A stretch of DNA of 63,028 nucleotides, taken from the IMG/VR virus record IMGVR_UViG_3300048625_000378, positions 1 to 63,028 of that record, one strand, 5' to 3'. Positions 16,601-25,065 of the stretch are shown here, in pieces (positions within the stretch are counted from its first letter, which is position 1; the number at the start of each line of letters is the position of its first letter). Source of the stretch: a virus. Both the position numbers and the translations under genes were made by a program. A model generated the notes under the pieces. That model had not been told where the DNA came from. It saw nothing but the letters and a program-made list of their open reading frames with translations, and searched no databases.

Positions 16601-19600
16601 TGTAATCTTGAGCAATCATTTTTTCACGTCTATCAGAAATAGAGTTTAAAACATCGATTTCAGACTCCCCTTTGTTTAAACGAGCCTGAATATCTTCTTC
16701 AATTTTAAATCGAGACTTTTTAGCTTCCTCTCCTTGGAACGGCTTATTAATGTAGTCTTTAAAGTTGGTATCAAGATCTTGCTGTTCTTTATTAGAAAGG
16801 TTTTTATACCAGTCAGACTGTTTTACATAATCTAATCCGGCTTCGATTATTTCCTGAGCTGTTCTTGCGGTTTGTGCCGCAATTTTCATGGCTTTAACAG
16901 CCCCTCGAGCAACGACAATAGGAAGGTTCATTCCTAAAGTTTCGTCTCCAAAAGATTTTAGGTCTTGATCTAGTTTAGTTAGCCAATCTATAGTCTCGTC
17001 AAGAGCTTTTTTATCGACTACTCTTTCTTGTCGTCTTTGTTCTGATTCTTTTGTTGCTCCTGCTTCTCCTTGTTTCTCTTCATTGATATCAACAAAAGTC
17101 TCTCCTCTCTCGTTAGTTTCTCTGGAACTTGTCGCTTGTTCTCCTTGTTCATACTCGTTTCTTTTTTGATTATAATAATTGTCTGCTTCTTCATCGGTTA
17201 ATTCAGACAGGTAATCCTCTTCCGCTTTTATCGCTTCATATTGCGCAAATTCTTTATCTGTTAATGAACCTAAAAACGCGCGCGCTTCCTCTTCTTGTAA
17301 TTTTATAGTGTTTTCACTTCCGATATTAATTATAGCCTGCTGAACTTCTTTAACACTTCCAAATGAATTAATAATATCGATCAATTGGTTTCTAATCTCT
17401 TGTTGGTCTAATTCTATTTCAGAACCTTGCCAAATTTGTTCAGAAAGTTTTTCTACCGATGGTAATGTTTCTTTAGCTGATTGATTTGTGGCCCATTTGC
17501 TATCTGTGTTTCCGGCTTCTGATGCCAGCGAATCAACAGAAACCTTGGATCCTGTAGCTAACGCATGTAATGCCGCTTCATATTCATTACTAGGAGTAAA
17601 GTTAGTTAATATTTCTTTATTCCTTTTGGTTAATTCATTTTCAGTTTCTAAACCAAGCGCTTCTGATTCAATCGAAGCCCAGTTTCCATTTTTTCGAAGT
17701 TTTGTTTTGGTAACAATTTTACCGGTTTTTTTGTCTTTGCTTTTATAAGTGGCTTCAACAAATTCTACAATAGGCTTACCGGTTTTTGAATTACGAATGC
17801 CTATTACAATTCCATTTTCTATATCAACATCAAATGTAGTAGATTCGCCTGTTTTAGGGTTTTTTACTTTTGAAGAAGTTATAGTTTTTGTTTGAACGCT
17901 TCTGCTTTCAATGGAGGATTGTACATTACTTTCTTTAGTATTTTTTTGCTTTGAATCTCCACTTTCGTCCATGATTGTAGTTCCAGGCTGAACGTTTCCA
18001 TCAGTAGGAGTATTTTGGCTCTGTGCTGCTTCATCAGGCTTATTCTTTTTAACAATGTCGTCAATAACGTAAATAGTTCCGTCCGCATCTTTTAAAACAT
18101 TCCTTGGCCTTAAATCAGATACGGTGTATTGCTCGTTTTTAAATGTATGGTCGTTTACTTTTTCAAAACCTATTGAAACCATGTGGTTATCAATGTCTTC
18201 TTGGGTAGCTTGTTCTACGTTTAAAACAAAATCTTGCTTTAAAATAGGCTCAATGTATGGGATTTTACCTTCTCCTTTATCAATTCCAGTAAATCCAACT
18301 AACTCATATTGTGTTTCTGGGAATATGGCATTATGACCCTCTAGTCCTTCAAAGAAAGATGAAAGAGTATTTTGATGGTTCGATAAATTATTTGATTTGT
18401 ATAACGTTTGTTCTTCTTGATTGTAAACAATTGTATTTTCGTTTCCCCCGATATTTGTTGGAGTCCCAAGAGAGTAAAAATCTTTAACCCATAAGTCTTT
18501 TTCTTTAGCGAACTTTAAGGCCTCTTCTTTTTGAAGATCTTCTATTTCAAATCGGGTGAGGGGTCTTTGGAGTTTCTCTTCATTCTCTCTAGTTCTTTCT
18601 CCCAATCTATTGAGCGCTTCTTGCTCTCGGCTATATATTTCATTGCCGCTTCCGAGTTCTTTTGGTGTGCCGGAGTTAGATATTTTGGTTTGTTGCTCAT
18701 CACTTACAAAATTAGGATTATTTTTTTCATTTACAACATTTTCTTCCTTATAAATAGCAAATGCTTCCTTGCTAATTTGTTCATCATTTAACGTGATTTT
18801 TTTAGTTCCGTCTGGATTTAACTCTTTTACTAATTTACGTTGTGCTAAGTCTTTAAGTCTGATTTGTTCTTCAGGAGCCAGTCGTCCTATTTCTGCTGAT
18901 GCTCCACGTTGTAATAAGTCTATTCTTCTTTGTTCAGTATCGTCAAATTCAGTTTTTAAATTAGATATAATTTCATTTTTCAAATCATCTTCTAAATTAT
19001 CATCGAATTTTATCTTTTCGGCTTTAGCTTTAATTTCTGCTTGTTTTTTTTCTATGCTTATAATTTCTTTAAACTGATTGTTTGATAGAATAGAAATATT
19101 TTTAACCGATTTTTTGATCAAGGATTCTACTTCAGTTTTTACTTTGTTTAAACCATCTTGAATTATCAATTTTGTATCAGAATCTAATTTTGGATTGTCT
19201 AGTTGGGCTTGTAATTTTAATGATTTAGCACTCGCTTCTTGAATTTTATTATCTATGGTAAATGGTCTAATTGTTTGCTTGTAATTAGCGGCAATAAATG
19301 GAATAATAAATCCCATTGCTCCTCCGGCGGCGCCCGCATCAGTCATACCTTCGGTAAAAGGTTTTCCGTCAATCACATTTTCAATACCTTGAGTCCCTGT
19401 TTCGTCTAAAGTTTCGGAAATCCCTCCTTCAATTGAAGTACCAAGATAATTCTTTGCTCTGCTCCACATTCCTTTAGCGATCTCTCTTTTTTCTAAATTT
19501 GTAGCACTTGAGATTACTCTTCCGGCATTTTTAAGCACCATTAAATCTACGGCCGCGCTTGCGGTTTCTGCCAATCCATAGCCAAGAGGATGAAGTAGCA

Positions 19601-21266
19601 TTTCAGTAGTTGAGTATTTTTTCTCTCCGCGTTGAACTTCTCCGCGCATATCTTCAAATTTAGAACCCAGTGCGGTTGCTCCAATACCGGCAACTCCAGC
19701 GGTTCCGGTTGAAATTAATGCTAAAATCGGTATTTGTTTGGCGCCAACATCATTCATTAACCAATCGCCAAAGTCAGAAAGACTATTAATGTTTTCTACA
19801 GAAATTGGCTTCTCTATTTCAGAAGCAATTTTTTCAGACAACATCTTCGTATCTTTAGAAGCATCCTCAAATAAACCTCCCGACTTTAATCCAGTAGCTT
19901 TACTAATTGTCTTGGCTCCATAATCTAATGCTCCAAACGCACCGCTAATCAAATCGGTACTTGCTACCGCTATATTTCCTGTAAGATTACCCCATAGGCT
20001 ATAGTTTCTTTTAAAAATATCAAGATTGTCCGTTACATTTCCAATGTTGGTTCGGTTGTTTACGTATTCATTTATAGTTTGCAACCCTTCCGATTCAACT
20101 TGTTTTAACTGCGTTACTTTATCGTTGAACAATTGCTTTAATTCATCAGTAACACCTGTTTTTTTAGCTTGCTCTTGAAGATTCTCTATTTCTGTTTGTA
20201 GTCTATTATGGGTTACCTCTTGTACAGCTTGTTTATTTAAAATATTTTTTTCTTTTTCATCAATAGAGGCTAATTTTCCTTTTTCAAAATCAGCAAATTT
20301 ACTTTGCAAAACTCCGCCATCAATGTCATCTTGTTCTTGTAGGTAATCTTTTTGTCTTGAGGCTAGATAAGAATCTGTTTTTTCTTTAATAAAGAAATCC
20401 TTTGCTTTTTCTAAACGTTCTTCTTGAGTTACTTTAGGAACGGATTTGTTATTCTTAATAGCATCTTTTTTCAATTGCAGGAAATATTCGTCTGCTTGCT
20501 TTAAGTTCTTTTCAAGCGGTTTTTTTGTCTCCATTAACGGAATTGTAGGCACATCTCCACCCAAAGAATTAATTAGTTTCATTGGGGTATTGGCAAAATC
20601 AACTACATTATTTACGGCTTTTTTTGCCCCTTCTCTCAATACATCAGTCCATTCGCTATTATCAATCTCGCTATTTAATTCTTCTTTTGCTCTTAAAACA
20701 TCATCGTCTGTAACGGTAGATGTTTTGCTCATAAAGTCTTGATATTTACTCAAAAAGTTAGGGTCTTTTTGTAAATCTTCTTGCCTTTTAATAGCAATAG
20801 CGTTTGGAGTTTGTTTTTTTTGCAACGCTGAAAGTTCATTAGTAGCAGCGTTAATTTCGTCTACATTTTCCGGAGTAACTTTTGTATTTAAAAGTTTATT
20901 TTTTAGCTGTAATGTCTTGACGGGTTTCTTTTCTGTATATTTTGTTTGGCTTGATGGGATGTTTAAATTATAGCCCTTTTTAAGGGTAGCCATTCCATTA
21001 CTTTCGTCTGTACCCAAAGAACCATTTTTTGGCGCCAAATCCCCATTTTCTTTTTGAGAAGTAGAAACGGAATCTTCTTTTTTTTTTACTGAAGAAACTT
21101 TAGATTCAAATTCTTCAAAAGAACCTAAGTCAAATTTGTTTGAAACCGAAGAATATAATTTTTGTCTTGATTCGGGACTATTCATTTTAGAATTAAATTC
21201 TTCAAAAGAACCTAAGTCAAATTCATTCGAAAGTGCTTTGTATAGTTTTTGTCTTGGATCCGGCAT
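13695..21266 (-). CDS. Giant internal virion protein with polyvalent kinase and LPD38 domains
   Basis: At 2523 residues this is the largest product and the last gene of the late block, probably ejected with DNA. The N terminus has two copies of a RQKLY...DLGSFEEF repeat. A Pro/Lys/Glu-rich region follows. Near residues 925-1065 there is a kinase-like segment of the kind found in phage polyvalent proteins: ALYKSNNL-type opening, then VSDLRPRNVLKDADGTIYVIDD resembling a catalytic loop and metal-binding Asp (I quote in parts: VSDLRPRNVL and DGTIYVIDD). Near residues 1920-2200 the stretch NNPTFFITNTPRD through FRERPFETTF matches the LPD38 domain. Coiled coils and a hydrophobic segment (GATIGISISM) complete it. 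Confidence 0.72.
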   Translation of the reverse strand: MPDPRQKLYKALSNEFDLGSFEEFNSKMNSPESRQKLYSSVSNKFDLGSFEEFESKVSSVKKKEDSVSTSQKENGDLAPKNGSLGTDESNGMATLKKGYNLNIPSSQTKYTEKKPVKTLQLKNKLLNTKVTPENVDEINAATNELSALQKKQTPNAIAIKRQEDLQKDPNFLSKYQDFMSKTSTVTDDDVLRAKEELNSEIDNSEWTDVLREGAKKAVNNVVDFANTPMKLINSLGGDVPTIPLMETKKPLEKNLKQADEYFLQLKKDAIKNNKSVPKVTQEERLEKAKDFFIKEKTDSYLASRQKDYLQEQDDIDGGVLQSKFADFEKGKLASIDEKEKNILNKQAVQEVTHNRLQTEIENLQEQAKKTGVTDELKQLFNDKVTQLKQVESEGLQTINEYVNNRTNIGNVTDNLDIFKRNYSLWGNLTGNIAVASTDLISGAFGALDYGAKTISKATGLKSGGLFEDASKDTKMLSEKIASEIEKPISVENINSLSDFGDWLMNDVGAKQIPILALISTGTAGVAGIGATALGSKFEDMRGEVQRGEKKYSTTEMLLHPLGYGLAETASAAVDLMVLKNAGRVISSATNLEKREIAKGMWSRAKNYLGTSIEGGISETLDETGTQGIENVIDGKPFTEGMTDAGAAGGAMGFIIPFIAANYKQTIRPFTIDNKIQEASAKSLKLQAQLDNPKLDSDTKLIIQDGLNKVKTEVESLIKKSVKNISILSNNQFKEIISIEKKQAEIKAKAEKIKFDDNLEDDLKNEIISNLKTEFDDTEQRRIDLLQRGASAEIGRLAPEEQIRLKDLAQRKLVKELNPDGTKKITLNDEQISKEAFAIYKEENVVNEKNNPNFVSDEQQTKISNSGTPKELGSGNEIYSREQEALNRLGERTRENEEKLQRPLTRFEIEDLQKEEALKFAKEKDLWVKDFYSLGTPTNIGGNENTIVYNQEEQTLYKSNNLSNHQNTLSSFFEGLEGHNAIFPETQYELVGFTGIDKGEGKIPYIEPILKQDFVLNVEQATQEDIDNHMVSIGFEKVNDHTFKNEQYTVSDLRPRNVLKDADGTIYVIDDIVKKNKPDEAAQSQNTPTDGNVQPGTTIMDESGDSKQKNTKESNVQSSIESRSVQTKTITSSKVKNPKTGESTTFDVDIENGIVIGIRNSKTGKPIVEFVEATYKSKDKKTGKIVTKTKLRKNGNWASIESEALGLETENELTKRNKEILTNFTPSNEYEAALHALATGSKVSVDSLASEAGNTDSKWATNQSAKETLPSVEKLSEQIWQGSEIELDQQEIRNQLIDIINSFGSVKEVQQAIINIGSENTIKLQEEEARAFLGSLTDKEFAQYEAIKAEEDYLSELTDEEADNYYNQKRNEYEQGEQATSSRETNERGETFVDINEEKQGEAGATKESEQRRQERVVDKKALDETIDWLTKLDQDLKSFGDETLGMNLPIVVARGAVKAMKIAAQTARTAQEIIEAGLDYVKQSDWYKNLSNKEQQDLDTNFKDYINKPFQGEEAKKSRFKIEEDIQARLNKGESEIDVLNSISDRREKMIAQDYIERQKNRSVPEVRKKIADSFQKADKALEDKKTTAEKIDKGFRNFISNFFDRQFVPKFILNKSGGRLVRNYLIASKGATGYAKQMYDSAHAKIYKGLTSAEIKTLDKIIQLRRFIAIDTNRAKNNMPDVVHPDFINKQDAEIELTELEKELGLDKFKDLTKRADNYFGEFKGLLSEMEKSGLISKESLDMFFEIDYQPRMFLEFLTKNETDFVPETSSNASLSADQIKKLEEGLNSSLIYDSQYLLSRSMNIRAKSIAMNNTNKKLVEFMEKQAEVVKKLKEKNDQTKQEKNTIKYFEELSKRVKINPIIGFTDTGNPKYKYDLPKGFKNANYYINGVKHSIMVEEVFHEQYFDSTKGFLNGNAKEIVAMASGTAVVKALATGNNPTFFITNTPRDLLFIATFSEEYGMSVPVNIAKVIKDAYFGIRDISKVSDNFKNFISYGGMMDFLTDQGKLKHTGVQKLLDKIDNKKREGISSVLNAITLNKVQMYSEIGFRMAVFNRSVKNQLKELGFDKIEDVADKSQVDDIYTNAVASARGLMDFNQGGKITKDADAFVPYLNAATQGTRVMFDNFRERPFETTFRVAQTAGVLSGATIGISISMFAAFNDDDEMTPTEKYLYAKKGVSRYDQTNYFIIFTGKKTEKGEFEYIRIAKPQQITPFFSMTDGIITSFIKKKIGDESSTDAIDNVMFALEKNISPVDFSITGNLARNPLLKSALTYSTGYDFYREQDLSALRGKVPVAAEGFESKQVEDFYKKIGEETGMSPARFKAGLESYITTPSTSPYVGFLYGGLDAMASDKEGKEVIGKLGKDLLKSTLNRVKKETTDFNRRLESNKDLKKKIEQAEIENLKTKSLFKKYAEAYTNKEMTISQISKELEDVAKESPFEAKRLKKMIRDKINNEGVSSYVFEIKYAKTAETKALMLVDLFGSDLKDISKLSPEEKKLVFQMKRMKAINRETLFEYNKLVSE

Positions 21267-21268
21267 GA

Positions 21269-22702
21269 TTAATAGTCTATTTTAACTTTAGTAGTGTTAG
21301 ATTTTTTTTGATTAGGATTCATTCGTCTTAACTCAGCTTTTAGCTCTTCTGCGCTTCCGTAGCCTAACCTGTTAGCCAAAGCCGCCTCTGTCGTGCCACT
21401 AGCTGTTCTTGTTTCGGATCTATACGATGCTGGAGTAGTAGATGTCTCTTCGGACATAAGGTCTCCTCCTGCAGATTTAGCAGATTTTTTAGTTAATACA
21501 TCTGCCGTGTAAATAATCTTGCCGTTAGTATTAATAAATAGATTTGTTACCGTAGAGTTGTCTAGTCCTGTTTTAGCACCGTTAATTGTTTCGAACTTGA
21601 TTCCTTTGCCAAGATTAAGTCCGTTTTCTAAAATACCTTTTTTGCTAATTTGCTTTCCTTTAAATGAATCATTATTGAATCCTGTATTTGAAAGCTCTAT
21701 TTTAGTAACAACTACGTCTTCTTTTTTATCTTTTTTGGCTTGTCTATTCTCACTCATTCGGCTTGTTTGGGCCCCATAGTCAAAATCTTCTTTTTTAGTA
21801 TAGTCTGTGTTTGCAACAATCCTATCTATAAAATATTTTTTTACTTTTTGTAATGAGTCTGCGCCAGGCTCAACTCCCATTTTTTTCATTTGAGATAATG
21901 CAGCTTCTGTTGGAGATCCGTCTGGGTTTTGCAGCAAATTATTAGCCACGGAAATAACTTCTGACATTTTAGCTTTTTTCTCTTGTACGCTTTTAAAATT
22001 TCTATCGGTAGTAATGTCTGTATATCCAACTTTTTCAGCAGCATCAACGGCCATTTTATCTAGATCAAATTGTTTTTGAAAGCTCCATTTCCCTATTACT
22101 CCTTGTTGCATTTGATTGTAATCAACAACGTCTAAATTATCAATCTTCCCATCATTATTTCTGTCAATAAAACCAACCGCAGGCAACCCGTTGTCAAGAG
22201 ATCCTATGTATCCCTCAAATCCATTTAATACTTTTTTTTCAAAATCTAGATTTCTAAAATACTCTCCCTTAGCAATTCCATTTTTATATTCTTCAATTTG
22301 CTTTGTGAAAACATTAGTTGCTAGCTTTAGGTTTTCAGGCAGGTTATCAATATTTTGAGCTTCAATTTCTAGTTTTATTTTTTCATCTTCGTTTAGATTT
22401 GGATTTTTAAGTTCCTTATATATTTCTCCTAATCTATTTACACCTTGTTGAATAATTTTTCCTTGAAATTCAGTTAAAGAACTACTTCCTGTATCATAGT
22501 TTTTAGGAATTTGACTAAGCATTTTTTCGCGCAACTTATCATTCCTTGCTTGTTCTTTATCTTTTCGGGCTTGATCTAAGGCATCAATTTGCCTTTGTTC
22601 TTCACGATAAGCAAAGTCCATTTTTTCAATTCCTTGAATAGTTTCTCCAATATTTGCTTTTATTGGACTTATTGTTGCGTATGCGTTACTTGCGTTTGCC
22701 AT
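21269..22702 (-). CDS. Internal virion / ejection protein
   Basis: A 477-residue protein, helical and charged in the first half (repeated QARKDKEQARNDKLREKM) and Ser/Thr-rich at the end. It lies 2 bases before the giant protein and 5 bases after a small gp14-like gene, the usual place of internal core proteins of podoviruses. A short segment, DRNNDGKIDNLDVVDY (about residues 182-197), matches an EF-hand/dockerin-type calcium loop (DxNxDGxIDxxD). No enzymatic motif seen. Confidence 0.55.
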   Translation of the reverse strand: MANASNAYATISPIKANIGETIQGIEKMDFAYREEQRQIDALDQARKDKEQARNDKLREKMLSQIPKNYDTGSSSLTEFQGKIIQQGVNRLGEIYKELKNPNLNEDEKIKLEIEAQNIDNLPENLKLATNVFTKQIEEYKNGIAKGEYFRNLDFEKKVLNGFEGYIGSLDNGLPAVGFIDRNNDGKIDNLDVVDYNQMQQGVIGKWSFQKQFDLDKMAVDAAEKVGYTDITTDRNFKSVQEKKAKMSEVISVANNLLQNPDGSPTEAALSQMKKMGVEPGADSLQKVKKYFIDRIVANTDYTKKEDFDYGAQTSRMSENRQAKKDKKEDVVVTKIELSNTGFNNDSFKGKQISKKGILENGLNLGKGIKFETINGAKTGLDNSTVTNLFINTNGKIIYTADVLTKKSAKSAGGDLMSEETSTTPASYRSETRTASGTTEAALANRLGYGSAEELKAELRRMNPNQKKSNTTKVKIDY

Positions 22703-22707
22703 TGGTA

Positions 22708-23343
22708 TTACATGTAAGGGTATTTAGGAGCGCTAATTACAGGATTCGGTAGCCTGTTTAATTTTAATGACTGGTCTCGCCAACTAGTATCAGGAGTAAT
22801 GGTGTCAATACCTATTCCGGAATCTGCTCTAAGTTCTTTTAAACCTCTCCCCATGTAAGCAGCAGAAGATAATGCAGAACTAAATCCATTCCACATGTCT
22901 TGTCTTCCTGCTTCAACTTGGGATGACAGTCCAGCGATGTTAGCAATATCTCTATTTTCAGTTATTCCTTCAATACGAGCGTTATCTTGGGCTATAGCGT
23001 AATCTCGTTTCATTACCTGACCATCAAGCATTTCAGCAGCTTTTTGATTAATTTGGTTTGTAGTTGCTACTATTCTAGGAATTCCTCCGATGATTGCTCT
23101 TGTTCCGCCTAATTGTGTAGCGTCAACCATATCGGCCGTAGTACGCGCATTCTCTTCTCTCAATAGATCAGAACCCATTGTGCTGATTTTAATATCTTTA
23201 TAGGCATGGTCAAGTGTTTGCCTTTCGTAATCACTTAACTCATTTTGAGCTTTTCGTTTTCTGTTGGCTCCATCAATTGCTTGATAAGCACTTAAACCTA
23301 CACCCAAACCGCCCACTATTGCTGATGTTATTGCCGCGCACAT
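22708..23343 (-). CDS. Small internal virion protein (T7 gp14-like)
   Basis: A 211-residue protein. The N terminus is hydrophobic and Gly-rich (AITSAIVGGLGVGLSAYQ), followed by long Ala/Gln/Arg helices (EENARTTADMVDATQLGG) and a Pro-rich tail. This build, and its place just before two larger internal proteins, resembles gp14-type ejection proteins that insert in the cell envelope. Sequence similarity to gp14 itself is not claimed. A TATATTTG box precedes the start. Confidence 0.5.
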   Translation of the reverse strand: MCAAITSAIVGGLGVGLSAYQAIDGANRKRKAQNELSDYERQTLDHAYKDIKISTMGSDLLREENARTTADMVDATQLGGTRAIIGGIPRIVATTNQINQKAAEMLDGQVMKRDYAIAQDNARIEGITENRDIANIAGLSSQVEAGRQDMWNGFSSALSSAAYMGRGLKELRADSGIGIDTITPDTSWRDQSLKLNRLPNPVISAPKYPYM

Positions 23344-23367
23344 AATAGTATTTATTTATTTTAATTA

Positions 23368-23397
23368 CAAATATAATAGAAAAAATCTATAGTTTAA
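23368..23397 (-). promoter_or_regulatory. Late promoter before internal virion genes
   Basis: On the - strand, TATATTTG (23368-23375) follows TTAAACTATAGATTTTTTC (23379-23397). Nearly the same arrangement occurs before the portal gene (34771-34799), which argues for a phage late-promoter class. The upstream part overlaps the end of the acetyltransferase gene. Confidence 0.6.
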
Positions 23398-23788
23398 TCA
23401 TTAACTCTTTAGTATTTTCACTTCCAATAATATAGCCACATTCCTTAAGTCTGTTTATAAGATTTTCATTTTTTACTGAGGTAAAAATTATTTTAAATCC
23501 TTTTGACTTAGCAATATAATTTAGCTCGTTAATTAAAAAACAAACAGACTCTTTGCGGTCTTTCTCTTTATATTCCGGATTGGAAACTATAAACTCCATC
23601 CAAGCCATTTTAGAATTGGTAAAGAATAAATATCCAGCGCAAATATTTACTCCATCTTTATAAACCATAATTCCACCACGGCCTTCGTCAGGCAAATATT
23701 CTTTTTTTGGTGCTGGAAAACGCCAAAACTTCCACCACTCAATAAGAGTAGGGAAGTCTTCGTCAGTTAATAGTCTTATTTTAAACAT
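23387..23788 (-). CDS. GNAT-family acetyltransferase
   Basis: A 133-residue protein with a GNAT-like layout: IRLLTDEDFPTLIEWW at the N terminus, then VYKDGVNICAGYLFFTNSKM, a WMEFIVSNPEY strand, and a helix leading to a final strand with NRLKECGYIIG. GNAT enzymes transfer acetyl from acetyl-CoA to amines. It lies inside the structural block, where similar proteins are sometimes found in podoviruses; a virion-protein or host target is unknown. Confidence 0.6.
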   Translation of the reverse strand: MFKIRLLTDEDFPTLIEWWKFWRFPAPKKEYLPDEGRGGIMVYKDGVNICAGYLFFTNSKMAWMEFIVSNPEYKEKDRKESVCFLINELNYIAKSKGFKIIFTSVKNENLINRLKECGYIIGSENTKELMIKL

Positions 23789-23795
23789 GTCGTTT

Positions 23796-24530
23796 TTATG
23801 TTATTTGTAATGATTGAACAATATTTGAAGAAATTGCGAATAACTCTCCATTTGTAGAATCTTCATTTTCAAGTGTTACTTCCATATAATATCCTCGCAT
23901 TTCCTCTCCTTCAATTCTTGAGTTTTTAAGAGAGTAGGAGTATAGTCCGGGTACCGGAACAGTAATTATTTGATTAAGAGTAACGGTGTTATTATTTCTG
24001 TCTATACTAAGTATTGCTCCAATTAACTCTTGATTACTCACGTTAATTTGATAAAGCTGATCACCAATGTTTATTAAATCAGGAATCGTTGCAAAAGAAA
24101 TAACTAATCCCGTATAGCTTAAAATTACACCAATTCCTTGCGCTGAATTACCAGACAAACTGCCCGGTGTTTGATCGCCACGAATAAAAGAAAATTGCCT
24201 ACTTTCCCTAGTGTTAAACTCCTCTTTTTTAATTTCTCCTTGAGTTAGATTTGTTTTTAAAGTCGCTTTCCATTTTTCGTTTGATTCTAAAGCTAAAGTT
24301 TTAAAAATCTTATCGTCAGCATTCGCTTCGTTGAATACGGTTTTAATACTTGTCTTATCTTGCGTTCCGTAAAAATTATTTCTAACCGGATTTTCAGTGT
24401 CATTTTGAAGCCATAATTGCCCGTTTTTAATTGTCAAAAACTTGCTATTCAAATTCAAAAAACCATCAGGGAAATACCTCCAAAACGAAGTCCATCCTTT
24501 ATTGTTTTCGCTATGTGTTATAGTATTCAT
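23796..24530 (-). CDS. Structural protein of unknown role
   Basis: A 244-residue beta-rich protein whose N terminus is ITHSENNKGWTSFWRYFPDG; the GWTSFWRYFPD segment recurs in tail-associated proteins of flavobacterial phages. The C-terminal part has alternating strands (TLNQIITVPVPGLYSYSLKN). It lies between the nozzle and internal-protein genes, so it is probably part of the tail or its accessory proteins. Confidence 0.5.
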   Translation of the reverse strand: MNTITHSENNKGWTSFWRYFPDGFLNLNSKFLTIKNGQLWLQNDTENPVRNNFYGTQDKTSIKTVFNEANADDKIFKTLALESNEKWKATLKTNLTQGEIKKEEFNTRESRQFSFIRGDQTPGSLSGNSAQGIGVILSYTGLVISFATIPDLINIGDQLYQINVSNQELIGAILSIDRNNNTVTLNQIITVPVPGLYSYSLKNSRIEGEEMRGYYMEVTLENEDSTNGELFAISSNIVQSLQIT

Positions 24531-24535
24531 ATTAA

Positions 24536-25057
24536 TTAAATTTGAGCAACATTTAATCCTGCATTTCCGCTTCCGCCTAATCCGCTTCCCGATACACTAA
24601 TTGAATAAGAGTAAGTTCCTGGAGCTAAATCAACATAATTACCCGATAGAGTTGTTCCTGGAACTTGATTATTTCTTTCAGCGTACATTGAAACTCCATT
24701 TACTGTTGCATTTACCCATACACTAGTGGAATTATTTGTATAAATACTAGCTGTAGCTTTAATTCTATAAGTCCCTCCAACAACGGTTATAGTTCCGGAT
24801 GCATTTCCTCCTCCGCCTGGACCTCCGTTAAATGGAGAAACGCTAAATGAGGTTACGTCTGAAAACTGAATAGAAGGGCCTTGCGGAACGGTACAAGACG
24901 CAACAGATTGTAATAAACCATTAACTTGTTGTCTGTAATTTGTAGTATCAGAGTAAAATCCGTCAGGAGCTTTTGTTGTAAGTGTGTTATCAGTCCAAAT
25001 AGCTGTAGCTGTTGAAAAACTTGCGGTGTCGATATAATAATTTGAGTTTGAAGCCAT
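24536..25057 (-). CDS. Tail-associated beta-rich protein
   Basis: A 173-residue protein. The N terminus (YYIDTASFSTATAIWTDNTL, then APDGFYSDTTNYRQQ) is a module often repeated in flavobacterial surface and phage tail proteins. The second half has a Gly-rich linker (GGPGGGG) and an immunoglobulin-like beta sandwich (GTYRIKATASIYTNNSTSVW). It is probably an exposed tail component. Confidence 0.5.
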   Translation of the reverse strand: MASNSNYYIDTASFSTATAIWTDNTLTTKAPDGFYSDTTNYRQQVNGLLQSVASCTVPQGPSIQFSDVTSFSVSPFNGGPGGGGNASGTITVVGGTYRIKATASIYTNNSTSVWVNATVNGVSMYAERNNQVPGTTLSGNYVDLAPGTYSYSISVSGSGLGGSGNAGLNVAQI

Positions 25058-25065
25058 AATCGTTT

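Noticed and set aside
24158-24181. GC-richer patch as a mobile element border
   Set aside because: No inverted repeats, transposase or target duplication are present here or elsewhere in the window.
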